Assembly: GCF_900110375.1 (NCBI RefSeq)
Contig: NZ_FODN01000002.1
Span: 62,001-126,000 of the forward strand
From: Flavobacterium sinopsychrotolerans
GTDB taxonomy: Bacteria; Bacteroidota; Bacteroidia; Flavobacteriales; Flavobacteriaceae
Length of the DNA stretch: 64,000 nucleotides
Reading direction: 5' to 3'
The translations under genes and the position numbers were made by a program. The notes under the pieces were generated by a model that was not told where the DNA came from, did not search any database, and worked only from the letters and a program-made list of their open reading frames with translations. Positions within the stretch are counted from its first letter, which is position 1; every line of letters starts with the position of its first letter. Below are positions 18,058 to 28,172 of the stretch, piece after piece.

Positions 18058-21000
18058 TTATTTTTTATCCATCCATTTTCTGGCATTGACAAAAGCTTCA
18101 TGCCAAGGCGAAACTTCATCATCTCTATCTTTTGGATAATGTGCCCAGTTCCATTGGAACGTAGAACGTTCAATGTGTGGCATCATGACCAAGTGACGTC
18201 CTGTTTTGTCGCAAAGCATCGCCACATCAAAATGAGAGCCGTTTGGATTAGCAGGATAGCCTTCATAGGCATATTTAGAAACAATATTATAATTTTCTTC
18301 GCCCATTGGCAAGTTAAATTTTCCTTCTCCATGCGAAACCCAAACTCCAAGTGTGCTTCCCGCTAATGAAGAAAGCATAACCGAATTGTTTTCTTGTACC
18401 GTAACCGATGTAAAAATACTTTCGTGTTTGTTACTTTCGTTATGCAGCATTTTTCCGTGTACTTCATGCTCCGGATTAATGACTTCCAATTCCATGAATA
18501 ATTGGCAACCATTGCAGATTCCAACAGACAACGTGTCTTCTCTTTTAAAGAAATTGTCTAAAGCTGTTTTTGCTTTTTCATTGTATAAAAATGCTCCAGC
18601 CCAACCTTTGGCAGAACCTAAAACATCAGAATTGGAGAATCCACCAACAGCTCCAATGAACTGAATGTCTTCCAAAGTTTCACGCCCTGAAATCAAATCG
18701 GTCATGTGAACGTCTTTTACATCAAATCCGGCTAAATACATGGCATTTGCCATTTCACGCTCCGAGTTACTTCCTTTTTCACGGATAATAGCTGCTTTTG
18801 GACGCGGTTTAGAATTGTTGATAACTGGTTTTTTTCCTGTAAAATGTGCAGGGAAAGTATAGTGTAAGGCTTGATTTTTGTAATTATCAAAACGCGCTTG
18901 AGCCGTTCCGTTCTTAGATTGTTTTTGGTCTAATAAAAACGAAGTTTTGAACCAAACATCTCTGTATTTAGCAATGTCTAATTTGCAAGGACCAAAATCT
19001 AAAGTCGCTTCATTTGTAGCAGTTCCTAATTTATAGAAAGAAACGGTATTGGCGTTTAATTTAAATTCCACTTCAGCATCTGATTTTGCTTGGAAAACGA
19101 TTCCGATATTTTCAGCAAAAAGATATTTGATGATGTCTTTTTCTTCAAAAACAGAGAAATCTATTTTAGCTCCTAAATTCACATCGGCAAAACACATTTC
19201 TAATAAAGTAGTAATCAAACCACCACTTCCAATATCGTGTCCTGCAAGGATATTGTTTTCTAAAATTAATTCTTGAATGGTATTGAACGCTCTTTTGAAA
19301 AAAGCAGCGTCTTTAATCGTTGGTACTTCTTTTCCAATAGTATTCAATGTTTGTGCAAACGAAGAACCACCTAATTTGAAATCATCTTGCGATAAATTGA
19401 TATAATAAATAGAACCGCCATCTTTTTGTAAAACGGGTTCCACTACTTTTCTAATATCCGTACAATTTCCACCTGCTGAAATAATTACCGTTCCTGGTGC
19501 GATTACTTCTTCATTTGGATATTTTTGTTTCATTGAAAGTGAATCTTTTCCTGTTGGAATATTGATTCCCAATTCGATTGCAAAATCAGAACAACCTTGT
19601 ACAGCTGCATATAAACGAGCGTCTTCCCCTTCGTTTTTACAAGCCCACATCCAGTTGGCAGAAAGTGAAAGTCCATCTAAACCATCTTTTATTGGAGCCC
19701 AAACAATGTTAGACAATGCTTCTGCAATAGCCGTTCTGCTTCCTGCAACAGGATCAATCAATGCTGCAACTGGAGAGTGACCAATCGAAGTTGCAATTCC
19801 TTCTATTCCTTGGTAATCCAAAGCCATCACACCGCAATTATTCAATGGCAATTGCAATGGACCCGCACATTGTTGTTTGGCAACTTTACCACCCACACAA
19901 CGGTCTACTTTGTTTGTCAACCAGTCTTTGCAAGCCACTGCTTCCAGTTGAAGTACTTGCTCTAAATAGGTAGAAATATTTTTTACAGAATAGTCTAAAT
20001 CAGTATAGTTTCTTTCGATAGTTTTGTCTGTCATAACCACTTTTGGAGAACTTCCAAAAAAGTCTTCCAAAGCAAACTCCATTGGTTTAACACCAGTTGA
20101 TTTTGATTCGAAAGTAAAGCGGTGATCTCCGGTTACGTCACCTACTTGGTACATTGGAGAACGCTCACGGTCAGCAATTTTTTGCAATAAATCAATGTTT
20201 TCTTTGGCGATAACCAATCCCATTCTTTCTTGAGATTCGTTACCAATTATTTCTTTTGCCGAAAGGGTAGGGTCTCCCACAGGCAATTTGTCTAAATCAA
20301 TTAATCCACCGGTATCTTCCACTAATTCCGAAAGACAGTTTAGGTGTCCACCAGCGCCGTGATCGTGAATCGAGACAATTGGATTAATATCACTTTCTAC
20401 CAAACCACGAATGGCGTTGGCAGCACGTTTTTGCATTTCTGGGTTCGAACGTTGAATCGCATTCAATTCAATTCCTGAACTGAAAGCGCCTGTATCGGCA
20501 GAAGAAACTGCAGCTCCACCCATTCCAATTCTATAATTTTCACCACCAAGGATAACAATTTTATCGCCTGTTTGTGGTTTTTTCTTAATCGCTTGATCTA
20601 ATTTTCCGTAACCAATTCCACCCGCTTGCATAATCACTTTGTCGAAACCTAATTTGCGAGCATCTTCTTCGTGTTCGAAAGTCAGGATTGAGCCTGTAAT
20701 TAAAGGTTGTCCAAATTTATTTCCAAAATCAGAAGCTCCGTTTGACGCTTTGATCAAAATATCCATTGGGGTTTGATACAACCATTTTCTTTCGCTCATA
20801 CCGTTTTCCCACGGTCTGTTTTCTTCTAAACGAGAATATGAAGTCATGTAAACTGCCGTTCCAGCCATTGGCAAAGAACCTTGTCCACCTGCTAAACGGT
20901 CACGGATTTCTCCTCCAGAACCCGTTGCAGCTCCGTTAAAAGGCTCTACAGTTGTTGGGAAATTATGTGTTTCTGCTTTTAAAGAAATAACCGAATCAAA

Positions 21001-21711
21001 TTCTTTCACTTCATAAAAATCAGGTTTGTCAGCACTTTTTGGGGCAAATTGTTGCACACGTGGCCCTTTTACAAAAGCAACGTTGTCCTTGTAAGCCGAA
21101 ACAATATCGTTAGGGTTTTCCTGAGATGTTTTTTTGATTAATTTGAATAAAGAAGATTCTTTTTCTTCACCGTCAATGATGAATTTTCCGTTGAAAATCT
21201 TATGACGACAGTGTTCTGAATTGGCTTGCGAGAAACCAAAAATTTCAGAATCGGTTAGTTTTCGTCCTAATTTAATCGCTAAATTGTCTAAATACTCTAC
21301 TTCATCCGGACTCAAAGACAATCCTTCTTTTTGGTTGTAAGCAGCAATATCATCGATGTCCAAAATGGCTTCCGGAAGTACGTTGATAGTAAAAATATCT
21401 TGATTTAACTCGGCATATTTTTGCGAAAGCATCGGGTCGAAATCAGAAAAATCAGCTGTTGCTTTGTGAAATTCTTCAATTCTAATGATGCCAGATATTC
21501 CCATGTTTTGGGTGATTTCTACAGCATTAGTGCTCCACGGCGTTATCATTGTGGCGCGAGGACCAACAAAAAAATCCGTCAGTACGGATTTTTCTATTTT
21601 ATTTGAATCGGCAAAAAGCCAGTTAAGTTTTGAAATGTCTTGAGCCGAAATTTCGTTTTGCGTGTGTACGGCAAAAACAGTTTTGCTTTGGTTTTCAAAG
21701 AAATGGATCAT
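18058..21711 (-). CDS. purL: Phosphoribosylformylglycinamidine synthase, large single-chain form
   Basis: A 1217-residue enzyme converting FGAR, ATP and glutamine to FGAM in purine synthesis. It is the fused type, with PurS-like N-terminus, two AIRS-like halves (LKAETHNFPT and GAATGSGGEIRD near 270-290), and a C-terminal glutaminase with nucleophile Cys in GICNGCQ and a terminal GVWVSHGEG / HIERS region. The frame extends ten codons further to an ATG at 21741, but a TAAATTTG promoter box (21739-21746) overlaps that codon, so the start MIHFFENQ at 21711 is preferred. It stands alone, not in a pur operon. Confidence 0.95.
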   Translation of the reverse strand: MIHFFENQSKTVFAVHTQNEISAQDISKLNWLFADSNKIEKSVLTDFFVGPRATMITPWSTNAVEITQNMGISGIIRIEEFHKATADFSDFDPMLSQKYAELNQDIFTINVLPEAILDIDDIAAYNQKEGLSLSPDEVEYLDNLAIKLGRKLTDSEIFGFSQANSEHCRHKIFNGKFIIDGEEKESSLFKLIKKTSQENPNDIVSAYKDNVAFVKGPRVQQFAPKSADKPDFYEVKEFDSVISLKAETHNFPTTVEPFNGAATGSGGEIRDRLAGGQGSLPMAGTAVYMTSYSRLEENRPWENGMSERKWLYQTPMDILIKASNGASDFGNKFGQPLITGSILTFEHEEDARKLGFDKVIMQAGGIGYGKLDQAIKKKPQTGDKIVILGGENYRIGMGGAAVSSADTGAFSSGIELNAIQRSNPEMQKRAANAIRGLVESDINPIVSIHDHGAGGHLNCLSELVEDTGGLIDLDKLPVGDPTLSAKEIIGNESQERMGLVIAKENIDLLQKIADRERSPMYQVGDVTGDHRFTFESKSTGVKPMEFALEDFFGSSPKVVMTDKTIERNYTDLDYSVKNISTYLEQVLQLEAVACKDWLTNKVDRCVGGKVAKQQCAGPLQLPLNNCGVMALDYQGIEGIATSIGHSPVAALIDPVAGSRTAIAEALSNIVWAPIKDGLDGLSLSANWMWACKNEGEDARLYAAVQGCSDFAIELGINIPTGKDSLSMKQKYPNEEVIAPGTVIISAGGNCTDIRKVVEPVLQKDGGSIYYINLSQDDFKLGGSSFAQTLNTIGKEVPTIKDAAFFKRAFNTIQELILENNILAGHDIGSGGLITTLLEMCFADVNLGAKIDFSVFEEKDIIKYLFAENIGIVFQAKSDAEVEFKLNANTVSFYKLGTATNEATLDFGPCKLDIAKYRDVWFKTSFLLDQKQSKNGTAQARFDNYKNQALHYTFPAHFTGKKPVINNSKPRPKAAIIREKGSNSEREMANAMYLAGFDVKDVHMTDLISGRETLEDIQFIGAVGGFSNSDVLGSAKGWAGAFLYNEKAKTALDNFFKREDTLSVGICNGCQLFMELEVINPEHEVHGKMLHNESNKHESIFTSVTVQENNSVMLSSLAGSTLGVWVSHGEGKFNLPMGEENYNIVSKYAYEGYPANPNGSHFDVAMLCDKTGRHLVMMPHIERSTFQWNWAHYPKDRDDEVSPWHEAFVNARKWMDKK

Positions 21712-21738
21712 TGTTATGTAGTTTGTTGTATTGCGGTG

Positions 21739-21746
21739 CAAATTTA
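21739..21746 (-). promoter_or_regulatory. purL -7 promoter box
   Basis: Minus-strand TAAATTTG matches TAnnTTTG, 27 bases before the chosen ATG. No clear -33 TTG at 19 bp. It decides the start of purL because the upstream alternative ATG lies inside it. Confidence 0.55.
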
Positions 21747-21775
21747 GACAATTAAGATTAAATTTTGGCTATAAA

Positions 21776-21799
21776 AAAAGCGGCAAATTTGCCGCTTTT
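21776..21799 (-). terminator. Terminator after first endonuclease gene
   Basis: Perfect palindrome AAAAGCGGCAAA / TTTGCCGCTTTT. The same GCGGCAA hairpin core recurs at 23906-23928 after the paralogous nuclease gene, so the terminator seems to have been duplicated with the gene. Confidence 0.85.
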
Positions 21800-21803
21800 A
21801 GAA

Positions 21804-23636
21804 TTAGTTGATTATTAATTTTTTTATGACCGAATCCGAATCGATGCTAACGCGAACTAAGTACGTTCCTTTCGCAATGTTTGGTAGCGTAATTTCTGAT
21901 TTGGTGCTGTTTTCTTCACTGTAAATTTTCTGACCGATAATAGAATAAATTTCGATAGAATACATTTTATTCGAATTATTGATAGAGAAAGTTCCATGGG
22001 ATGGATTTGGATAAATAACAATTGCATCGATATCTAAAACAGTTTCTGTTTTCGACTCTTTTGCAACGATGCGGCTTCCTAAATTGTTACACGTATCAGA
22101 TGTATAAGAATCCCATTGGGTCGTTTTATTGAAAGTAGTCGTAGGAGAAGTAACAGTTGCTTTTCTTCGGATGGTTTGATCCGCTGCAAAGTTAGCTGTT
22201 CCGCCGTTAAAAGTTCCAATGATGTCAATTAAGACGCCATTTTTGAATAAACCTACAGCATCGTTTCCGTTAAAAGCCATTTCTGTTGCCGATGTAGAAA
22301 TGTTTGCAGAACTTATTGGATAGCAACTGGATGCCATTAAACTATTTACGATGGTAAATTTACTTCCGTTATTCAACGTTCCGGTTAAGGATAGTCCTGT
22401 ACTCCAGGCACCGGCTCCATTGGTTTGTTTTTTGATGCTGTAAATCGATAAATTAATCGCTGCGCTAGTTGCATTTGAAATTTCTAACGCTTTATTATTT
22501 GAAGAACCTTCAATATATTCAGAAAATAATAAATCGGTTGCAGTTGAACCAGTTGCAGCCGTTGTGACATTCAGGGTATTACTCGTTGCAGAAATATTCC
22601 CTGCGGCATCTTTAGCTTTTACAGTGAAAGAATAGGCTGTTGAAGCCGTTAATCCCGTAATAGTAGTGGTAAGTCCAGTTACTGTTGTTTTTAAAGCGCT
22701 GTTCATATATACATTATAGCCAGTTACAGCTGTATTGTCAGTGGAACCTGTCCAACTAAGCGAAATTGTAGTAGTTGTTTTTGTAGATGACACTAAATTT
22801 GCGGGAGCGGTAGGAGCTTGTGCATCAGCAGTTGGATTCCATATTGCTTGTACATATTCAGGATGATCAATATATGGATTCCTATTGTTTTGAGACGTAT
22901 AAATAGCATTGTTACGAGCAATTTCTCTGGAACTCACAGGGTCTTGATTGTGCCATGTTATCAATAAGTTTAAAAAAGCTGTAGTGAAAACCTGATTACT
23001 TGTGCCATTGAACATTGCATAGGAATAGCCGGCAACAGTATTCTCGTAACGTGTTGCAAAATAAAAGTACATGCGTGCAATGTCACCTTTGAACTCGTTG
23101 ATAGGCTCAAAAATAGGCCCGGAATAACCCGAAGTTGTACTTGCTCCAAGTTTACTTCCGTTTAAGGAGGTCCAAGTTGCAGAAGTTACCGGTCCGTGTG
23201 GGTAATTAGAACGCTGTCCGTTTACTTTTCCATCTGTAGGTGTGATAAAATGTGCATCGGATACCATTGGTGCGGCAGAATTGAAAGTTGATTGTGGAAT
23301 AATGTGTTCTCTGTTGTAGCAATCGCCTTCTACGCTATAGGTACCGCATCTTTGTGTTGTTCCTGCAGAATAGGAGTAAGGATCTGTTCCTGTAGGCTTT
23401 TCCGAATACATATCTAATATTGTACCGTCATTTTCAAAGTAATAATCCCTGTCTGATGTTTGGTAAGTTGTGTACAATCCAGAATATCCTTTATCTGTGT
23501 GGCCTTTTATGATGTTATAGAGTTGTGTTTTTAATGTGAAGCCAGTTCCTGTGGCGGTGGTGTAATAATTACTCGGTATTTGGGCGATACCAGCTGTGAC
23601 GAATAACAATAATAAGGCAGAGTAGATTTTTTTCAT
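21804..23636 (-). CDS. T9SS-secreted endonuclease I family nuclease, paralogue 1
   Basis: A 610-residue secreted protein. Signal peptide 1-19 (ends GIAQ), endonuclease I domain about 22-265 with the metal/catalytic motif CYNREHIIPQS (H111) and SDAHFITPTDGKVNGQRSNYPHG. A fibronectin type III domain follows at about 275-358, then a lamin-tail-like domain (about 368-500, LLFSEYIEGSSNNKALEI). The last ~75 residues form a type IX sorting domain (IVIYPNPSHGTFSI...GTYLVRVSIDS). It should degrade extracellular DNA or RNA at or beyond the cell surface. A closely similar gene lies directly upstream. Confidence 0.92.
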   Translation of the reverse strand: MKKIYSALLLLFVTAGIAQIPSNYYTTATGTGFTLKTQLYNIIKGHTDKGYSGLYTTYQTSDRDYYFENDGTILDMYSEKPTGTDPYSYSAGTTQRCGTYSVEGDCYNREHIIPQSTFNSAAPMVSDAHFITPTDGKVNGQRSNYPHGPVTSATWTSLNGSKLGASTTSGYSGPIFEPINEFKGDIARMYFYFATRYENTVAGYSYAMFNGTSNQVFTTAFLNLLITWHNQDPVSSREIARNNAIYTSQNNRNPYIDHPEYVQAIWNPTADAQAPTAPANLVSSTKTTTTISLSWTGSTDNTAVTGYNVYMNSALKTTVTGLTTTITGLTASTAYSFTVKAKDAAGNISATSNTLNVTTAATGSTATDLLFSEYIEGSSNNKALEISNATSAAINLSIYSIKKQTNGAGAWSTGLSLTGTLNNGSKFTIVNSLMASSCYPISSANISTSATEMAFNGNDAVGLFKNGVLIDIIGTFNGGTANFAADQTIRRKATVTSPTTTFNKTTQWDSYTSDTCNNLGSRIVAKESKTETVLDIDAIVIYPNPSHGTFSINNSNKMYSIEIYSIIGQKIYSEENSTKSEITLPNIAKGTYLVRVSIDSDSVIKKLIIN

Positions 23637-23905
23637 AATTCAAAGTTGTTTTGGTTTTTGGGGTTAGTTTCAGTTTTCAAAAACTTGAATTTAAATCTTA
23701 AAATACTGAATATGCGCAAATTTATAACTTTTCCGATGGTTTATGTTAAGGAATTATGAAGATAATTATGATTTTCTTAACATAATTATTAACATTTGAG
23801 ATATTGTAATCTTAGTCTTATTTTAGATTACAGTAAAAGAAAGGAAACCAAAAAGCTATGCTGAAATAAAGAGGTAAGGCATCCTTTTTTTAAATGAGAA
23901 CAAAA
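23637..23905. other. Spacer between nuclease paralogues
   Basis: AT-rich, with a minus-strand TAAATTTG box at 23717-23724 that is a likely -7 element for paralogue 1 (leader about 75 nt). An imperfect TAATCT...AGATTA dyad lies near 23810. No gene seen. Confidence 0.5.
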
Positions 23906-23928
23906 AAAGCGGCAATAGTTGCCGCTTT
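23906..23928 (-). terminator. Terminator after second endonuclease gene
   Basis: AAAGCGGCAA / TTGCCGCTTT with loop TAG, 24 bases past the paralogue 2 stop. Shares its GCGGCAA core with the terminator at 21776-21799. Confidence 0.85.
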
Positions 23929-23951
23929 GAATAAATAGTTCGTTTTTTAAA

Positions 23952-25802
23952 CTAGTTTACAATTAGTTTTTTAGTAACCGATTTATTATCGTTTTTTATT
24001 TTAACTAAGTAAACTCCTTTTTGAAGATTGTTTACCGCAGCAGAAGAACTGTTGGTGTATTCTTTTTCAAAAACTTTTTGTCCCAATATTGAAAATACTT
24101 GAACAGAATATTTTTCATTCGAATTTTCGAAATTTATTTTGATATTTCCGTTTGATGGATTTGGATAGATATTGAATTCATTAGAATCAAAATCAACGTT
24201 AGAAAGGGTTGCCAATGAATGACTTCCTAAACCGTTACAAATGTCTTTAGCATATAGATCCCATTCAGCAGTTTTTTTGAAAGTTGTATTTGGGGCTGAA
24301 ATACTTGCTTTTCTTCTCAAAGTCTCGTCAACTGCAAAATTTGCCGATCCTCCGTTAAATGTTCCAATGATATCTATTAAAACATCATTCTTGAATAAAC
24401 CAATAGGATCGTTTCCATTATACTGTACCTCAGTAGATGCAGTTGATAAATTAGCACTTGCAGGATTGTAACAAGTTGTAGCTGCTAAATTGTATGCAAT
24501 TACATACGCTGAACCAGTATTTATGGATCCTGTTAAGGCTAATCCTGAACCCCAAGCTCCAGCACCATTTGATTGTTTTTTTATAGAATATACTGTTAGA
24601 TCAACTGTAGCTCCAGTAAAGTTAGCAATTTCTAATAATTTATTATTACCGCCACCTTCAACGTATTCTGAGAAGAATATTCCTGATGCAGTAGTTCCGC
24701 CAGTAGGTGCAGCTATTGTAGTTCCTTCCGCAGGAATACTGGCAAGTGAAGAATTTCTTTCAGCATCTCTTGTTATTAGATAAAAGGAATAAGTAGTAGA
24801 CGGTATAAGACCTAATACAGTGGCTGTTAGACCAGTTTCTGTTGATTTGAAAGTACCGTTTACATACACATCATAACCGGTAACGGCAATATTATCTGTC
24901 CCTGCCGTCCATGTTAAAGTAGCCGAGTTTGAAGTAGTAGTGGTTACCGCCAAATTTGTTGCTGCCGTTGGAGCTTCAGTATCTGCAGGTTCTGTAGTCC
25001 ATACCGACACTGCATATTCTGGATGATCAATAAAAGGATTTCTATTATTTTGACGTGCATAAATGGCGTTATTACGCGCAATTTCCCTAGCACTTACCGG
25101 ATCTTGATTGTGCCAAGCCAGTAATTGATTTAAAAATGCAGGTGTAAATACTTTATTGGTTGAATTATTAAACATTGGGTAATTATATCCGGCTACGGTA
25201 TTTTCATAACGAGTGGCAAAATAGAAATACATTCTGGCAATATCACCTTTGAATTCATCAATTGGTTCAAAAACTGGACCTGTGTAACCAGTTGTTGTGC
25301 TTTCACCAAGTTTACTCCCATTAAGAGTAGTTTGAGTAGCAGTTGCTACTACAGAATGTGGGTAATTATTCCTTATTCCATTTACTTTTCCATCTGTAGG
25401 TGTGATGAAATGTGCATCAGAAACCATAGGTGATTGTTCACCGAACACAGATTGTGGTATAATGTGTTCTCTGTTGTAACAATCTCCTTCTTTTGCGTAA
25501 CCGCTGCTTCCGCATCTTTGCGTATTTGCAATACTATAAATGTAAGGATCTGTTCCTGCAGGATTCTCGGAATACATGTCTAAAACCGAACCATCTTTTT
25601 CAAAGAAATTATCAATATCTGACGTTTCATAGGTAACATATAGATCTCCATAGCTAAGAACTGTATGGTCTTTGATAATATTGTACAATTGAGTTTTCAA
25701 CGTGTAGCCGGTTCCTGTGGCATTGGCATAATAGCCATCTGGCGCTTGTGCAAAACCTGCTGTGAAAAGGAATAAAAAGAGTAGCGAGTAGATTTGTTTC
25801 AT
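23952..25802 (-). CDS. T9SS-secreted endonuclease I family nuclease, paralogue 2
   Basis: A 616-residue protein with the same layout as its neighbour: signal peptide (ends GFAQ), endonuclease I domain with REHIIPQS (H113), a fibronectin type III domain (DTEAPTAATNLAVTTT...), a lamin-tail-like domain and a C-terminal type IX sorting domain (FNIYPNPSNGNIKINF). Paralogue 2 carries two extra residues in RCGSSGYAKEGDCYNREH and a less conserved FN3 domain. The two are tandem duplicates on the same strand, 315 bp apart. TAGTTTTG on the minus strand (25859-25866) is a probable -7 box. Role: extracellular nucleic-acid degradation, probably nutrient scavenging. Confidence 0.92.
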   Translation of the reverse strand: MKQIYSLLFLFLFTAGFAQAPDGYYANATGTGYTLKTQLYNIIKDHTVLSYGDLYVTYETSDIDNFFEKDGSVLDMYSENPAGTDPYIYSIANTQRCGSSGYAKEGDCYNREHIIPQSVFGEQSPMVSDAHFITPTDGKVNGIRNNYPHSVVATATQTTLNGSKLGESTTTGYTGPVFEPIDEFKGDIARMYFYFATRYENTVAGYNYPMFNNSTNKVFTPAFLNQLLAWHNQDPVSAREIARNNAIYARQNNRNPFIDHPEYAVSVWTTEPADTEAPTAATNLAVTTTTSNSATLTWTAGTDNIAVTGYDVYVNGTFKSTETGLTATVLGLIPSTTYSFYLITRDAERNSSLASIPAEGTTIAAPTGGTTASGIFFSEYVEGGGNNKLLEIANFTGATVDLTVYSIKKQSNGAGAWGSGLALTGSINTGSAYVIAYNLAATTCYNPASANLSTASTEVQYNGNDPIGLFKNDVLIDIIGTFNGGSANFAVDETLRRKASISAPNTTFKKTAEWDLYAKDICNGLGSHSLATLSNVDFDSNEFNIYPNPSNGNIKINFENSNEKYSVQVFSILGQKVFEKEYTNSSSAAVNNLQKGVYLVKIKNDNKSVTKKLIVN

Positions 25803-25960
25803 ACTTTAAGTGGATTACTTGGTTTAAAATTAATTTGATTTATGGATTAAAATTTTGACAAAACTACTATTTAAATTGATATTGGAGGTTACTAAATGTT
25901 TAATTCGAGAAAGGTCCTTTTTAATTTTTAAATAGTTAGAATGCGCTAATTCAGAGCGGT

Positions 25961-27487
25961 TTATTTTGGAAAAGCTTTGTTCTGATACGCACCTAAATCA
26001 GGTGGTAAAGTTCTAGTTTTTTCTATAATATCAAGTGGAATCAGATACGCCGAATTCCCTTTTGCGAAAGCGGCCGAAGTTTCATCGATATTAAATTTGT
26101 TTTGTGAAATATTGAAGAATTTTGGATCCTTATTCAAAAGTATAGCATTGTAATGTGCGGTATCCGTATTGAATTGATAATCGGGATTCGTCGTAAACTG
26201 ATTGGATATGTTATCAAATTTTATCAAGCAATTGTTGAATTGGTATTCAAAAGCGGCTCCCGTTTTTTTGGTCAAACTCATTTCGTTTGAATAAGAACCA
26301 TAAATAATGCAGTTGTTAAACGTGGCTGCGGTTAAATCTTTCGCTTCCGGAATTTCTCCCAAAATATAATTACTTACTAAAACGGCAACCTGTTGCGAGC
26401 TGTTCCAATTATTATTAAAAGTGGAATGGGTGAACGTATAATTTCCTCCATAAGTGCAGGCTAAACTGGCTAATCCGGCATTGTTGATGACTACATTTTC
26501 TCCGTTTATTTTTGCGGTCTGCGCTAAAATACCGTAGTTGCTGCTGTTGTAGATTTGGGTATTTTTTACAGAAACGGTCGTGCCATCATTGTTTTGAATT
26601 AACAAACCAATTGTTGCATTTTTAATCGTGAGGTGATTTAAAGTATTATTGGTACTTCCATCAGTCAGCCAAATGGTTCCCCATTGTCCAGGAACATCAG
26701 AAAAATCAGGTTCTAAACGGTCTCCTTCAAAAATGACTTCGTTTTCTAATTTATCTGTTGTTGAGCGAGTTCCATTAATATTTACAGAGGCATTGTTGGC
26801 TACAATAAGTCCAGAATTAGCGTGGAAATGTACTCTAGTTCCTGCTTCAAAAGTAGCCGTTTTATTTGAAGGTACCGCTGCGTAGCCATAAATTACATAC
26901 GGTTTGTCATTCGTAAACTGCAATTCGTTCCCATTGACAGGATCATTTTCATCCAGATAAAAGCCATCAATTTTTTCGTTTCCTATTGGAAGTGTTTCAG
27001 TTGTTCCGTCAGCAAAACGCTGTTGATACAGGAAAACAGCGTCTTGTATAAGTGTTACCAGTTCTACATTTTGAAGATTTTCGCCACTGTCAAACTGAAT
27101 TTGATCGGTGTACAAAAAATCAGAAGCATTGGCGTCAGTACTATTTGCGGTTGTTTCTATGAAAATATACAAACTGTCTTTTGCTAAAAGGTCCACATTG
27201 TTAAAAATTTTCCCTTCTATTCCCTGCATTCCGTCAACGGAGATTCGATATTTTGAACTCAAACCTTTCCCTAATTTAATGCTTGGAATCGTAATGTCAT
27301 TTTTACTTTTGTTGTAAACTTTGAGTCGGTATGTGCTGGAACCGATGTTGGAGAACACAGTGTCAAGATAAATCGTGTCCTTGGAAAATTCTAAATCTCC
27401 TGTGCTGGCTAAGGTCTCAAAATCAGAACGGCAGGAACAGATAGTCATTATGATTCCAATAAAAAACAATACTATTTTGGGGCGCAT
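25961..27487 (-). CDS. Beta-helix surface lipoprotein of unknown function
   Basis: A 508-residue lipoprotein: signal peptide with lipobox TICSC (lipidated Cys near 19) and little homology to enzymes I recognise. Residues about 30-150 look like an Ig/abnormal-spindle-type beta domain (LEFSKDTIYLDTVFSNIGSSTYRLKVYNKS). Residues about 200-440 are repetitive short beta strands of right-handed parallel beta-helix type (VHFHANSGLIVANNASVNINGT, LNHLTIKNATIGLLIQNNDG). Probably exposed on the outer membrane. It is divergent from menI and has no evident functional link to it. Confidence 0.75.
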   Translation of the reverse strand: MRPKIVLFFIGIIMTICSCRSDFETLASTGDLEFSKDTIYLDTVFSNIGSSTYRLKVYNKSKNDITIPSIKLGKGLSSKYRISVDGMQGIEGKIFNNVDLLAKDSLYIFIETTANSTDANASDFLYTDQIQFDSGENLQNVELVTLIQDAVFLYQQRFADGTTETLPIGNEKIDGFYLDENDPVNGNELQFTNDKPYVIYGYAAVPSNKTATFEAGTRVHFHANSGLIVANNASVNINGTRSTTDKLENEVIFEGDRLEPDFSDVPGQWGTIWLTDGSTNNTLNHLTIKNATIGLLIQNNDGTTVSVKNTQIYNSSNYGILAQTAKINGENVVINNAGLASLACTYGGNYTFTHSTFNNNWNSSQQVAVLVSNYILGEIPEAKDLTAATFNNCIIYGSYSNEMSLTKKTGAAFEYQFNNCLIKFDNISNQFTTNPDYQFNTDTAHYNAILLNKDPKFFNISQNKFNIDETSAAFAKGNSAYLIPLDIIEKTRTLPPDLGAYQNKAFPK

Positions 27488-27602
27488 TTGGTTATATTTT
27501 TTGTAAAAATAGGAAAAATCTATTTCGAAATCAGAATAACAATTGTATTTACTGTTATGTGACTTATCTTTTAATTATTTTTACATTTTTAAAGATAAAA
27601 AT

Positions 27603-28040
27603 ATGACATTCGACAAAGAAAAAATACTTCATTATTGCAATCACGTTTCTAAAAATACCTTAATGGAAACGTTGAATATTAAATATACGGACGCAGGAGA
27701 AGATTTTCTGGTTGCTACAATGCCTGTGAATCCTTCCGTGCATCAGCCAATGGGATTATTGCATGGCGGAGCATCGGTGGCTTTAGCAGAAAGTGTGGGC
27801 AGCGCCGCCTCTATGATTTATGTAAATTCAGAACTAAGCGAGGTGCGCGGAATTGAAATCTCAGCCAATCACTTGAAAGCAAAACGAGATGGAATTGTAA
27901 CAGCAACCGCTAAGATTGTCCACAAGGGCCGAAGCATTCATCTTTGGGAAATACGAATTAAGGATGAAAACAATAACTTAATTTCACTTTGCAAGCTGAC
28001 GAATATGGTTTTGCCAAAAAGAAAAAGCGAAAATCAATAA
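27603..28040 (+). CDS. menI: 1,4-dihydroxy-2-naphthoyl-CoA thioesterase (hotdog fold)
   Basis: From ATG 27603 the protein is 145 residues; the frame continues to an ATG at 27543 but those extra residues look spurious. It is a PaaI/YdiI-like hotdog thioesterase with the active-site segment QPMGLLHGGASVALAESVGSAAS, very close to the E. coli MenI motif including the catalytic Glu in LAES. It would hydrolyse DHNA-CoA in menaquinone synthesis. The isochorismate synthase gene 132 bp downstream supports this over a general PaaI role. Confidence 0.85.
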   Translation: MTFDKEKILHYCNHVSKNTLMETLNIKYTDAGEDFLVATMPVNPSVHQPMGLLHGGASVALAESVGSAASMIYVNSELSEVRGIEISANHLKAKRDGIVTATAKIVHKGRSIHLWEIRIKDENNNLISLCKLTNMVLPKRKSENQ

Positions 28041-28172
28041 TCAATAATTGGATTTAACTGTAGCTAAAGTTAAAAATCAGTTTCGGTCAAATTGACCAAG
28101 ATGGTTTCGATACGATTAAGCAAATCATAATGCCTTTAGGTTTAGTGGAATTTATATTTTAATACATTATAT

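Noticed and set aside
21712..21741. Upstream ATG as the purL start
   Set aside because: It overlaps a TAAATTTG promoter box, so it would be untranscribed or at the start site; the Met at 21711 fits family length.
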